64,000 nt of DNA from Paenibacillus thermotolerans (GCF_028745515.1 NZ_JAQZSG010000003.1:1-64000), one strand, 5' to 3'; positions 17,086-25,705 are shown, numbered from the stretch's first letter. Made by a program: numbers and translations. The notes: generated by a model from the sequence alone, not told the origin.

Positions 17086-18084
17086 TTATCCGTCCACGTC
17101 GACCGGAAATCCGCCTTGCATGTGCGACTGTATTGCCGCCTCGATCACCGCTTGCGCCGCAAGCGCATCCGCTCCGGAGCCATCGATGTGTTCCGGCGGC
17201 GCACCTTCCTTCACCTGTTCGATAAACCGGGCGATCCGTCTGGTAAACGTATCGTTAAAGCCCTGCATCCCGCCGAAAAGCGGGTTTTTCAATACGAGCA
17301 AATCGTTCGATTGATGAGGATAATACGTCATGCTCTCATATACGTTATCGATGACGAAACGTCCGTCCGTACCGGCGACCTCGCAATATTCGATCGGATG
17401 ACGCATGGACATGTCGTAGCTGCCCGTCAAATGGCCGACGGCCCCGGAAGCGAACTCCATGTTGACCGACGCGGTCGACCACGAGCTTCGTCCCGGCGCC
17501 TTCGTCATAAACGCTTGCACGCGCCGAACGTCGCCGGCGAAATATCGCATGACGTCGATCGAATGCGGATGCAGCGCCCGCATATGCAGCCATGGAGTGG
17601 CGTCGTTCGGGTTTTGAATCGTCAGGCGCATATTGACGAACAGCAAATGGCCGAGCTTGCCCTCGGACACGAGCTCCTTCGCCCGGAACGCGGCGGGAGT
17701 GAAGCGGTGGTTCAAATTGCAAGCGAGGCGGACTCCTTTCTCGCGGGCATAGGCCACCATCCGCTTCGCTTCTTCGAGCCTGTTCGAGATCGGCTTCTCG
17801 ACCAGCACGTCCTTTCCGGCCTCGATGGCAGTCATGACCGGTTCGAAATGATGACTGCCGTTCTCTACTCCGGCCGTTGCGACCGCAACGACGTCGATCT
17901 CCTCCTTGCCCAGCATTTCCCTAAGATCCGTATAAGCGGGAACCCCGAATTCCCGGCCGGCGGAGTTCGCGCGTTCGTCAAGAAGGTCGCATACCGCGGC
18001 GAGCTCCGTATCCGGATGCTGCACATAGCTGCGGCAATGAATTTTTCCGATATTGTTGACGCCGACGACGGCGACTTTAATCAT
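17086..18084 (-). CDS. Gfo/Idh/MocA family oxidoreductase
   Basis: A 332-residue dehydrogenase. The Rossmann segment is IKVAVVGVNNIGKIHCRSY, the family motif is VEKPISNRLEEA, and the substrate-domain signature LHPHSIDVMRYFAGDV follows. It shares the NLNHRFTPAA stretch with the oxidoreductase at 20450-21556, which has NLNHYFTEPA, so these two are likely paralogues working on related compounds. An AGGAGG precedes the ATG. It lies between the two Thr-type sulfatase-like genes, downstream of a strong intercistronic hairpin. Confidence 0.87.
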   Translation of the reverse strand: MIKVAVVGVNNIGKIHCRSYVQHPDTELAAVCDLLDERANSAGREFGVPAYTDLREMLGKEEIDVVAVATAGVENGSHHFEPVMTAIEAGKDVLVEKPISNRLEEAKRMVAYAREKGVRLACNLNHRFTPAAFRAKELVSEGKLGHLLFVNMRLTIQNPNDATPWLHMRALHPHSIDVMRYFAGDVRRVQAFMTKAPGRSSWSTASVNMEFASGAVGHLTGSYDMSMRHPIEYCEVAGTDGRFVIDNVYESMTYYPHQSNDLLVLKNPLFGGMQGFNDTFTRRIARFIEQVKEGAPPEHIDGSGADALAAQAVIEAAIQSHMQGGFPVDVDG

Positions 18085-18115
18085 CGCGGCTCCTCCTTCC
18101 CGCGGGCTTGAAGAA

Positions 18116-18152
18116 GCCGGGTTCCCGGGAACCGAAGGCTCCGGGTCCCGGC
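18116..18152 (-). other. Intercistronic hairpin with UUCG tetraloop
   Basis: On the minus strand the sequence forms a long GC-rich stem closed by C-UUCG-G, with arms rich in CCGGG and CCCGG. No T-run follows, so it is more likely to block exonucleases or pause polymerase than to terminate. It lies in the 86-base gap between the sulfatase-like gene at 18171 and the oxidoreductase at 17086. Confidence 0.55.
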
Positions 18153-18170
18153 ATCAACCCCCGCACGTTG

Positions 18171-19574
18171 TTACTTGCTGGCCTGCTCCTCTTTTTTCTC
18201 CTTTTGCTGAAGAGAGCGGGCATTAATGATGGAGCCGATGTACAACGAATCGTATGCCTCTTGCGAAGACGTAAAAATTTTCCCGGTCCCGTGCCAATTC
18301 GTATTCGTATAGATCGGGTTGCGCCGGCCGGTTTGCGACTCCCGCTTGGCGATATAATCCTCCATCCGCTGCTGCAGCAGCTTCACGACTTCCGGCTCCC
18401 GCTCCGCGAGATTGACGTTCTCACCCGGGTCGCTGATGAGATTGTACAGTTCCACCTCCGGCTTAAAGTGAAAATCCGGCTCAAGCGCGCAGATCAGCTT
18501 CCATTCCGGCGTCCGCCAGCCGTGCTTGCGCATCCATGTGCACTCCGTTATATAAAATTCGCTGATTTTCTCACGCTTTCCGTCGATTGCCGGAAGGAGG
18601 CTGCTTCCGTCGAATGCGATCTCCGGCGATATGCCGAGCAATTCGAGCACGGTCGGCATAATGTCTTGAATTAAAGAAACGTCGGATACGCGCGTACCCG
18701 CCGGCAATCGTCCCGGGTAGCGGACGATCAGCGGCACGACGAGCGTGCAGTCGTAAAGCCCGTGATGATCGAAATAGCAGTCGTGTTCATAGAGCGTCTC
18801 TCCATGGTCGGCGGTAACGACAACGACGGTGTCTTCTTCCAAGCCGAGCGCCTCCAGCTTGCTGAGCAGCGTCTGGATGCAAGCGTCCATATACGCCACC
18901 GCGCCGTCGTATTGGGCGGTTACATATTCATGGTCGGTGACGCCTTCCGGAATCCACGACTTTAAGAAGTCCGCGAACGGCTTAAAGTTGTACACCGGCT
19001 CCATCGATTTGTTGTCCGGATCCTTCTCGTCGCTGCCGTAAAACATCCGCTCATACGGTACCGGCGGCAAATACGGCGAGTGCGGGTCCATATGGCGCAA
19101 AAACAGGAAGAACGGCTTGTCGTCCGCAGCCAATCTTTCGAGCTCGGGCACCGCTTTCTCGTTCAAATTTTGCGCTTTCGGCGACCGCCCGGTTTCCGGG
19201 TCCGGCTGCCACGATTCGTAATCGATATATTTTTGGAAGCCGCGTGAAGAAGGATTGCCCGTAAACCCGATGCATGTCGTGTTATACCCTTCTTCGCCGA
19301 GCACCTCGGGGAGTGTCTTGACATGCGGGCCCAGCGGACCGGCGTGCCGCAGCGCGACGACATCGGTGCCGAACGTGTCCATGCCGGTCAGCATGGACGC
19401 GTAAGCCGGCGTCGTCGGAATGCTCGGGCTGAAATGCTGCTCGAACAGCACGCCCTGCTTCGCGAATCGGTCCAAATGAGGCGTCGTTAACCGGTGATAG
19501 CCGTAAGCGCTCATATGGTCGCGTCTTAGGCTGTCGATTCCAAATACGATCAGGTTCGGTTTCTTCTGTCCCAT
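18171..19574 (-). CDS. Sulfatase-like hydrolase, Thr at the nucleophile position
   Basis: A 467-residue alkaline-phosphatase-superfamily enzyme, paralogous to the one at 15042-16490 (shared DPHSPYLPPVPY, DPDNKSMEPVYN, DHHGLYDCTLVVPLIV). Metal-site residues appear in VFGIDSLRRDH and TADHGETLYEHD. The activation region reads SIPTTPAYASMLTG: measured back from TG, Thr54 stands where formylglycine Cys would be, with Pro56 conserved but Arg replaced by Tyr58. It should therefore not be matured as a sulfatase and may act on phosphate esters or as a transferase. No signal peptide is seen. The start ATG follows a good GGAGGAG. Confidence 0.8.
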   Translation of the reverse strand: MGQKKPNLIVFGIDSLRRDHMSAYGYHRLTTPHLDRFAKQGVLFEQHFSPSIPTTPAYASMLTGMDTFGTDVVALRHAGPLGPHVKTLPEVLGEEGYNTTCIGFTGNPSSRGFQKYIDYESWQPDPETGRSPKAQNLNEKAVPELERLAADDKPFFLFLRHMDPHSPYLPPVPYERMFYGSDEKDPDNKSMEPVYNFKPFADFLKSWIPEGVTDHEYVTAQYDGAVAYMDACIQTLLSKLEALGLEEDTVVVVTADHGETLYEHDCYFDHHGLYDCTLVVPLIVRYPGRLPAGTRVSDVSLIQDIMPTVLELLGISPEIAFDGSSLLPAIDGKREKISEFYITECTWMRKHGWRTPEWKLICALEPDFHFKPEVELYNLISDPGENVNLAEREPEVVKLLQQRMEDYIAKRESQTGRRNPIYTNTNWHGTGKIFTSSQEAYDSLYIGSIINARSLQQKEKKEEQASK

Positions 19575-19596
19575 AGCAAACGTTCTCCTCCTGTTC

Positions 19597-20400
19597 TTAT
19601 CGGGCGTTTAATTGCTTCAAGATCGAATTCAAATAGCCGTAAGATTCTGCAGCAACGATCGACACATCCGCAAGCGAATGTTCCGCCGAAGCGCCGATCA
19701 CTTCAAGCACGACCGGACCGTTGTAGCCGCCGTCGACCATCGCCTTGCAGTAACCGAACAAGTCGATGTCGCCGCGCCCGCACGCCTGCCGTTCGATCGG
19801 CCCCGGCCCTTGCTCGCGGCCTTTGCAATCGCGGATGTGAATATGCTTCACTCTGCTCAGCACGGCGGGAAGCGCCTCTTCGGCGTTCTCGCCCGCGCGG
19901 TGAATATGGCTCGGGTCCATATCGATCCCGAACGCAGGCGACGATATGCTCTCCATGGCGCGAAGCGTCGTCGGCGTATTGTAAATCGCGTTGCCGACGT
20001 GTGCCTTCGCGCATAGCGTAACGCCGAACGATGCGGCTTTTTCCGCCAATCTCGAAAGGTTGTCGATCGATGCCGCCACATCCTCCTCGACCCCGCTCTT
20101 GCCGCCGGGTCCTACGTTGACGATCGGAATGCCGATCTCCGCCGCCGCCTCGAAAGCGACAAGCAGCCTTTCCTCGTTCAACGAAGCGACCTCGGTCGAT
20201 AAAAACTCGAGCCCGTTGTCCTGCACGATTTGCCGCAGCTCGTTCTTCTGTTCCTTCCAGCGGCTCAAATCCAGATGCTCGCACATGCCTTGAATGGCGG
20301 ATATTTCGACGCCGTCATACCCGCAGCGGGCAATATGCCGCGCCGCAGCGGCGAAATCGAACTGCCTGAACAGAACGGTGTTGACCCCTAATTTAATCAA
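19597..20400 (-). CDS. Sugar phosphate isomerase/epimerase (TIM barrel)
   Basis: A 267-residue IolE/AP-endonuclease-2-like barrel. The N-terminal strand is IKLGVNTVLFRQFDF, then CGYDGVEIS, FGIDMDPSHIHRAG, VKHIHIRDCKG and NGPVVLEVIG; the metal ligands are expected in the Asp-His pair and the last Glu. In related pathways such enzymes epimerise or dehydrate keto-sugars made by a Gfo/Idh/MocA partner, and one lies just upstream (49-base gap). Substrate unknown. Confidence 0.83.
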   Translation of the reverse strand: MIKLGVNTVLFRQFDFAAAARHIARCGYDGVEISAIQGMCEHLDLSRWKEQKNELRQIVQDNGLEFLSTEVASLNEERLLVAFEAAAEIGIPIVNVGPGGKSGVEEDVAASIDNLSRLAEKAASFGVTLCAKAHVGNAIYNTPTTLRAMESISSPAFGIDMDPSHIHRAGENAEEALPAVLSRVKHIHIRDCKGREQGPGPIERQACGRGDIDLFGYCKAMVDGGYNGPVVLEVIGASAEHSLADVSIVAAESYGYLNSILKQLNAR

Positions 20401-20449
20401 ACGGTATCTCCCCTTTGCTCCTCGTTTCGCAATTCATGACGCGTTCGGC

Positions 20450-21556
20450 TTACAGCATCGTGTACGGGTCGCCGTGCAGCGGCGGAAGCCGATGCGGACG
20501 GACCGTCTCGCCGCCGCGCTCGTAAGACTCGATGACCGCAAACGTATACTCCAGCACGGCAAGCGCGTCTCTGCCATTGGCACGAAGATTTTCCCGCGGC
20601 ACGCCGTTCGTAATATCCTCCAGGAATGCATGAAGCCGGTTGCCGAACGTGCTGTTGAAGTCGTTCGTCCCGTAATCGGTTACTTCGGGTTCCGGCTGCA
20701 CGCTGATCGCCGGGATGCCTTTCTCCGCCTTCCAGTAGGAAAGCTTCTCCACGCAGTTTTCGATAGTGAACGTCCCCTTCGAGCCGCCGACCTCAAGACT
20801 CCACCATCCGCCAAGCCCGTACACGGCGTCGCCGCGCTGGCTGAGCAAGTATCCGGTACCGCCGTTCGCGAATTTCACGTGGATGCTGTTGATCGATACC
20901 ATCACGTCGCCTTTGTTTCTGCGGAAGCCCGGCGTATCGGAGAACGTCTGAATGTGCGTAATGTCGCCGCAGAAGTGGCGCATCACGCTGAACGGATGTG
21001 TCAGGAACGCCTTCATATGGAAGTAAGGATGGCCTTTGATTTTCGGCGAACCCGCCAGGCCGTAGCCGGCTTCCCCGCCGTTGAAGCCCATCTTCGCCAA
21101 GCAGTATACGAGCTCTCCGATTTCCCCGTTATCCATCAGCTGTTTCGCCTTCTGCGCCGGCTCCGTGAAATAGTGGTTCAGGTTGCAGCCCAGATACACT
21201 TTCTTTTTCTCGGCCAGCGCGTAAAGCTCCCTCGCCTCTTGGATGTCGTGGCATAGCGGCTTTTCGACGAGCACATGCTTGCCGTAACCGACCGCCTCCA
21301 TGGCCGGCTCATAATGCCAGCTTCCGTTATCGATGCCGCCTGTCGTCACGTCGACGATTTGCAAATCCGGTTCGCTTTCGATCATGTCTTTCAAGCTGTA
21401 GTACGCCTTTACGCCGAACCGTTCCGCCGCCTGATCGGCTTTATCCTTTACAACGTCGCAAACGGCGACCAAATCGGCCAGCTCATCTTTTTTCCAAATG
21501 GATGCATGGAGGTTGCCGATCCCCCCCATGCCGACAATTCCGATTTTCAAAGCCAT
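20450..21556 (-). CDS. Gfo/Idh/MocA family oxidoreductase
   Basis: A 368-residue dehydrogenase. It shows the cofactor-binding MALKIGIVGMGGIGNLH, the motif LVEKPLCHDIQEA, and the substrate-domain stretch HMKAFLTHPFSVMRHFCGD with the catalytic-type His. The C-terminus has an additional glycine- and tryptophan-rich strand pair. It is related to the oxidoreductase at 17086-18084. It is second in the run and starts 37 bases after the preceding oxidoreductase. Confidence 0.87.
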   Translation of the reverse strand: MALKIGIVGMGGIGNLHASIWKKDELADLVAVCDVVKDKADQAAERFGVKAYYSLKDMIESEPDLQIVDVTTGGIDNGSWHYEPAMEAVGYGKHVLVEKPLCHDIQEARELYALAEKKKVYLGCNLNHYFTEPAQKAKQLMDNGEIGELVYCLAKMGFNGGEAGYGLAGSPKIKGHPYFHMKAFLTHPFSVMRHFCGDITHIQTFSDTPGFRRNKGDVMVSINSIHVKFANGGTGYLLSQRGDAVYGLGGWWSLEVGGSKGTFTIENCVEKLSYWKAEKGIPAISVQPEPEVTDYGTNDFNSTFGNRLHAFLEDITNGVPRENLRANGRDALAVLEYTFAVIESYERGGETVRPHRLPPLHGDPYTML

Positions 21557-21593
21557 GAATAAGCCCTTCCTTTCGGGTTAAGGTTTGTAATGA

Positions 21594-22649
21594 TCAAACT
21601 TCAGATATCGCCGGATCATTCAACGAAACTCTGCGCCCTTCTCTCGACGAAACATATGTAGCGAGCACCATTCGGAGCGAGGTGCGCCCTTCCTCCGCCG
21701 TCGCGATCGGTTCGCGGTCGCCGTGCAGAAAATCCGCAAGCGGCTTTGCCAATCCTTTAATGCGCATGAAGTGATTGTCCGGCGTAGTTATGGAGCTTGC
21801 GGTCCATTGCCCGGTTCCCGCCAAATACCATTTGAGCCCCGGCGCTCCTTCCGGCCTCGGCGCATTGCAGCTGACCGCATCGCCGTAATTTTGAACGATC
21901 GTTCCGCGTTCGCATACGATTTCCGTCGAGTTTTCGGCGGCCGTGCAGGTGAAGGAGCAGTTCACTTCGGCTAACGGTCCTCCCGGGTAGCGGAATATGG
22001 CGATGCCGTTGTCCATCGGAATGTCCGGATTGTACAACGACTCCACCTCCGCGGTCACGCTTTCCGGCACGCCGAGCAGCCAATGCAGGAAATCGATCGG
22101 GTGCGACGAATCGTCCGCCCAAATGTCCCGATTGTACTTCGGGTCCACATGCCAAGACTGAGAAAAATCAGCGCTTAATCCGACGCCTAGCCCGTGCCTT
22201 CTGCGAACGGAGAACACCTTGCCGAACTCGCCGCCTTCAAGCAGCTCCTTCATTTGCGCATTTTGCGGATCCACCCTCATCTGCCAAGCCATGGTGAACG
22301 GTACCCCGTACCGCCTAACTGCCGCGACGATCCGTTCCGCTTCCGCATCGGTCAACGCAATCGGCTTCTGCAGCACGATCGCCTTGCCTTTGGAAGCGGC
22401 AAGCTCGACCAATTCCGCATGCAGCGACGTTTCGGAAGCGATAACGACCGCTTGGACGTCGGCGCGGTCCAGCAGCGAGGCGGCGTCATCGCAGGCGTCC
22501 AAGCCGAATTTGCGGCATGCGTCCGTAAGCCGCTTCGGATCGTGATCCCATCCGGCAACGACCGATATGCCGTCTTCGGGACGGTTCGCCCATTCCTCGC
22601 AGTAACCGTTTACATGACCGTGCGCGAATCCGAGAATGCCTACGTTCAT
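21594..22649 (-). CDS. Gfo/Idh/MocA family oxidoreductase
   Basis: A 351-residue dehydrogenase, more distant from the other two in this run. It has MNVGILGFAHGHVNGYCEEW (cofactor fold), LQKPIALTDAEAERIV in place of the usual EKP motif (Gln replaces Glu), and DDSSHPIDFLHWLLG in the substrate domain. Two ATG starts four codons apart are possible; the second (MNVGIL) has GAGG at a good distance. It is the first gene of the run, and a cre-like site lies about 50 bases upstream. Confidence 0.83.
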   Translation of the reverse strand: MNVGILGFAHGHVNGYCEEWANRPEDGISVVAGWDHDPKRLTDACRKFGLDACDDAASLLDRADVQAVVIASETSLHAELVELAASKGKAIVLQKPIALTDAEAERIVAAVRRYGVPFTMAWQMRVDPQNAQMKELLEGGEFGKVFSVRRRHGLGVGLSADFSQSWHVDPKYNRDIWADDSSHPIDFLHWLLGVPESVTAEVESLYNPDIPMDNGIAIFRYPGGPLAEVNCSFTCTAAENSTEIVCERGTIVQNYGDAVSCNAPRPEGAPGLKWYLAGTGQWTASSITTPDNHFMRIKGLAKPLADFLHGDREPIATAEEGRTSLRMVLATYVSSREGRRVSLNDPAISEV

Positions 22650-22696
22650 TCGGGTCCTCATTCCGCACCTCTCTTCCTTAATTCAAAGCAGCTTGC

Positions 22697-22711
22697 TTGG
22701 AAACGTTCCCT
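22697..22711. promoter_or_regulatory. Candidate CcpA binding site (cre)
   Basis: TTGGAAACGTTCCCT fits the consensus WTGNAANCGNWNNCW at every fixed position. It lies about 50 bases before the first oxidoreductase gene of the 8.5-22.7 kb run, inside the only intergenic promoter space of that run. Binding there by CcpA-HPr(Ser-P) would repress the cluster when preferred sugars are present. Confidence 0.55.
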
Positions 22712-22789
22712 ACTGACATGATAAACAGTTGCGTCCGGCGCTTCATGGTTGATCGGGACATCTGCATATTCGATTCGGACAGTTTCAAA

Positions 22790-22838
22790 AAAAGAAGCGC
22801 CCGAAAACAGCTTTTCATGCTGTCCGGACGCTTTTGTT
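22790..22838 (-). terminator. Intrinsic terminator after the NHL-protein gene
   Basis: On the minus strand, AAGCGTCCGGACAGC pairs imperfectly with GCTGTTTTCGGGCGCTT and is followed by CTTTTTTT. It ends the NHL-protein transcript and isolates it from the oxidoreductase run downstream. Confidence 0.75.
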
Positions 22839-22846
22839 TGAGATCG

Positions 22847-23767
22847 TTATTTTTTTGTCAGCTTTGTAATTCTTCCGTTTACCGTCCACTCCGCCACATA
22901 TATGTTGCCTTTCGAATCTACGCAAACGCCGTGCGGAGAGCTGAACCGGTTGCCGCGGAAATAGGCGGGCGGAAGATTCGGCCAGCCCTGCTGTTTATAT
23001 GCTTGCTGGTCTTCCCCCAGGTGTGTGATCAAGCGGTCTTCTTTATCGAAAATCGTAATGCGGCTGTGCAGATCGGGGAAGTACATTTCATCCCCGTGAA
23101 AATAAAAGCTGCACGGCATATCCATATTTTCGTCGATAAACCGCTTGTGCTCGCCCTCCGGCGTGAACACCTGTATGCGGTGATTGCTTCGGTCCGCCAC
23201 ATACAGCTCGGGCTCGCCGCGCCTAACATCGAAGGAAATGCCATGCGGACATGCCAGCTTCCCGGGCTCGCTCCCGGTTCCGCCGAACGAACCGATGTAC
23301 GTTCCGTCCGCGCGGTAGCGGTGAATCCAGTTTTGCCCGTAGCCGTCCGTGACATAAATATCCCCGTTCGGGGCAACCGCCGCATCGGTCGGTACGTATT
23401 TTCGCTGTTCGTCATAGACGTCCGGCAAATCCGGGGCGCCAAGCTCGAGCGCCTTTTCCCCGCCCGTCGTCGCTTTGACAAGCAATCCTCTGGCCGTGTC
23501 CGTTATGTAAAGAAACTCTTGATCGCCTTCCTTATGCAAATAAAAACCGTGGGCTCCGCCTGCGAACTCGTCTCCCCAGGACGATACGAAGCGGCCGTTC
23601 TCGTCGAATTTCAGCACCGCCTGTTCATTGGTATGAAATACGTAAACATTGTCCTCCGCATCGACGACGATGCCGTGAGTGTATCCCAGCTTGACGGAGC
23701 TTGGGACTTGCGCCCATTCCGTATTCATCTCATACACGTAACTGCCGCTGCCGATTACTTTCGCCAT
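22847..23767 (-). CDS. NHL-repeat six-bladed beta-propeller protein
   Basis: A 306-residue protein built almost entirely of NHL-type repeats. The recurring pattern is hydrophobic-V-D-x-x-x-N-h-Y-V followed by an R/I-x-x-F segment: VVDAEDNVYVFHTNEQAVLKF; AVAPNGDIYVTDGYGQNWIHR; RGEPELYVADRSNHRIQVF; DSKGNIYVAEWTVNGRI. It resembles bacterial relatives of peptidyl-alpha-hydroxyglycine lyase and gluconolactonase-like propellers, but catalytic residues cannot be assigned. No signal peptide is seen. It follows the AraC gene by 72 bases and is probably co-transcribed. Confidence 0.8.
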   Translation of the reverse strand: MAKVIGSGSYVYEMNTEWAQVPSSVKLGYTHGIVVDAEDNVYVFHTNEQAVLKFDENGRFVSSWGDEFAGGAHGFYLHKEGDQEFLYITDTARGLLVKATTGGEKALELGAPDLPDVYDEQRKYVPTDAAVAPNGDIYVTDGYGQNWIHRYRADGTYIGSFGGTGSEPGKLACPHGISFDVRRGEPELYVADRSNHRIQVFTPEGEHKRFIDENMDMPCSFYFHGDEMYFPDLHSRITIFDKEDRLITHLGEDQQAYKQQGWPNLPPAYFRGNRFSSPHGVCVDSKGNIYVAEWTVNGRITKLTKK

Positions 23768-23839
23768 TGTACCTCTCCCCTTCGCAATGTGTTTTCAACT
23801 TTTTAACTTCACAAATATGTATTCACGATAACCCGCTCA

Positions 23840-24733
23840 TTACCCTTTTTCTTCCGAACGGTCCCGGGAATGAACGGGCGTCTGCCTGAATTCGCCCGGC
23901 GTCAAGCCTGTTTCTTTCTTAAAGTTGTTGCTGAAATAGTGAACGCTCCCGTACCCGAGCCGCTCGGCGACGGTTTCGATCGGTTCTCCGCGAAGCAGCG
24001 CTTGCTTGGCAAGACGGATCCGCTCCGTGATCAAATACTGCTTCGGATTGATGCCCAGCTCTTGAAAAAACAGCTGCGTGAAATAGCTGGGATGGTAACC
24101 GCACAGCTTGGCCAGCTCCGATACGGTCCAGTTTTTGGCGAGCTGCTCTCTCATCGCATGAAGCGCAGGCTCGATTTTGCTTGCCGCCGTACCGGCTGAA
24201 GGCTGCCTCGTTACCTGCCGCAAAACCGACGCGAGCAGCTCCATCAACAGCCCCCTCAGCAAGAACGGAGAACCGAGCGATTCCTGCTGATACTCTTTGA
24301 CGATCCGCATCATTAACGGCTCCATTCCCGGCAGCGAAAAATGGTTCGGAAGCGCAACGGTCCCGTGCCCCGGAATTTCCAGCACATAGGTCTCAGAGCG
24401 GTTTTGCAGCTCATCTTCCCCCACCTCCTGGAGGCCGTAAGCGGGATGAACGGAAGCGGCGGACGGTTCATGCCATGAGAAGTGAATGCTGAAATATTCG
24501 GTAAACAAAGGAGTCCGCAGCACATGAGGGCTTCTTCGCCCGTAAAATACGCACTCCCCCGGCAGTACCCGGTAATGGTCCGGTCCGAGCCGGAGCGTCG
24601 CTTCGCCGGATATGACATAAAAAAACTGGCAGTCGGGAATGATCCGCGGCCCCCAATGGTCGCCCGGCCTCGCGAATGCCCGGCTGGCGAAATTCAAAGC
24701 GGGCGTCAAATCCGTCAGCGTCCCTACTTTCAA
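23840..24733 (-). CDS. AraC family transcriptional regulator
   Basis: A 297-residue regulator with an N-terminal cupin sensor (CQFFYVISGEATLRLGPDHY, GECVFYGRRSPHVL) and a C-terminal pair of helix-turn-helix motifs (SELAKLCGYHPSYFTQLFFQE and AERLGYGSVHYFSNNFKKET). I chose the TTG start (MKVGTLTDLTP) because GGGAGGG lies six bases upstream. It is divergent from the dioxygenase gene at 24878, with 144 bases between, so it may control that gene and the NHL-protein gene downstream. Confidence 0.87.
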   Translation of the reverse strand: MKVGTLTDLTPALNFASRAFARPGDHWGPRIIPDCQFFYVISGEATLRLGPDHYRVLPGECVFYGRRSPHVLRTPLFTEYFSIHFSWHEPSAASVHPAYGLQEVGEDELQNRSETYVLEIPGHGTVALPNHFSLPGMEPLMMRIVKEYQQESLGSPFLLRGLLMELLASVLRQVTRQPSAGTAASKIEPALHAMREQLAKNWTVSELAKLCGYHPSYFTQLFFQELGINPKQYLITERIRLAKQALLRGEPIETVAERLGYGSVHYFSNNFKKETGLTPGEFRQTPVHSRDRSEEKG

Positions 24734-24877
24734 GGCAATCCCTCCCGGCGGCAAAGCCTGTCTTCCGATCTGGAAAAATTGTAATTTTGTTTTGAATATG
24801 TCTAAATACGCCGGTCTCAGCTTTTTTGTAAGATGATGTCAACAACAACCGAACTGGTTCAAGGGAGTGATAAACCT

Positions 24878-25705
24878 ATGTTAACACAAGCTCAGCTGAA
24901 TGAATTCGAAAAAAACGGATTTTTAAAAGGCGACGTCGTGCTAAGCGACGAAGAAGTGGAGGAGCTTCGAGCCGAGTTGGATCTGGTCATGGAAGGAAAG
25001 TCGGTAAAAAAGCCCGTCCTTAACCGCAATATGCTGGAAGGCGGCAGCGACTCGCTCTACGATAATATGAAGATGACGGTGACGGAAAAGGTCGTTCAAA
25101 TCGTCAACATTTGGATGGCGAGCGACGCATTTTACCGGCATGCCCAGCATCCCGTCATCTGCGAGGAAATTTCGCAGCTCAGCAAGACGGATACGCTCCG
25201 CATCTGGCATGATCAAGTGCAATACAAGCCGCCGGTTTCGGGCGGGCCTACGGGCTGGCATCAGGACCATCCGCTTTGGCCGATCATTCAGCCTGCCGAC
25301 CTCGTCAGCGCCTGGGTCGCCCTCGACGACGCGGTCATCGAGAACGGCTGCATGTGGATGGTGCCGGGAAGCCATAAGTGGGGCAACCAGCAACGGTATT
25401 TGTCGTGGGACGCTGACTTTAAACCGATACACAAACAGCCCGAGCTGCTTCCGGATGACGCCGCGGTGGAAGCGGTCCCTTTTGAAATCAAGAAAGGTCA
25501 AGTCGGCTACCACCACTGTCTCACATGGCACGGCTCTCCGCACAATCGCTCCCAGCTGAAACGAAGAGCGATCGCGGTCCATTATATGCCGGGGCATACC
25601 CGTTATGAGCCGACCGCGAATCACCCGATGCACCGGTTCGTCGAGGTGAGCAAAGGCGAAATTTTGCAAGGAGCCCATTTCCCGGTCGTATATTCGAAAG
25701 GATAA
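24878..25705 (+). CDS. Phytanoyl-CoA dioxygenase (PhyH) family protein
   Basis: A 275-residue Fe(II)/2-oxoglutarate-dependent oxygenase. The iron ligands are visible as His128-x-Asp130 in GWHQDHPLWP and the distal His218 in CLTWHGSPHNRS; arginines after that segment would bind the 2-oxoglutarate carboxylate. Bacterial relatives hydroxylate small molecules, and the substrate here is unknown. I chose the ATG of MLTQAQLNEF because GGGAGTG lies about eight bases upstream. A longer frame opens at 24833 but lacks a site. A second, diverged family member lies at 35191-35973. Confidence 0.85.
   Translation: MLTQAQLNEFEKNGFLKGDVVLSDEEVEELRAELDLVMEGKSVKKPVLNRNMLEGGSDSLYDNMKMTVTEKVVQIVNIWMASDAFYRHAQHPVICEEISQLSKTDTLRIWHDQVQYKPPVSGGPTGWHQDHPLWPIIQPADLVSAWVALDDAVIENGCMWMVPGSHKWGNQQRYLSWDADFKPIHKQPELLPDDAAVEAVPFEIKKGQVGYHHCLTWHGSPHNRSQLKRRAIAVHYMPGHTRYEPTANHPMHRFVEVSKGEILQGAHFPVVYSKG

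Noticed and set aside
20294-21256. 320-codon open frame on the plus strand opposite an oxidoreductase gene
   Set aside because: An antisense shadow with Arg/Ala/His-rich composition typical of reversed GC-rich coding sequence.
24833-24877. Longer N-terminus for the dioxygenase at 24878
   Set aside because: The extra 15 codons lack a ribosome site, while GGGAGTG sits at the right distance from the ATG at 24878.
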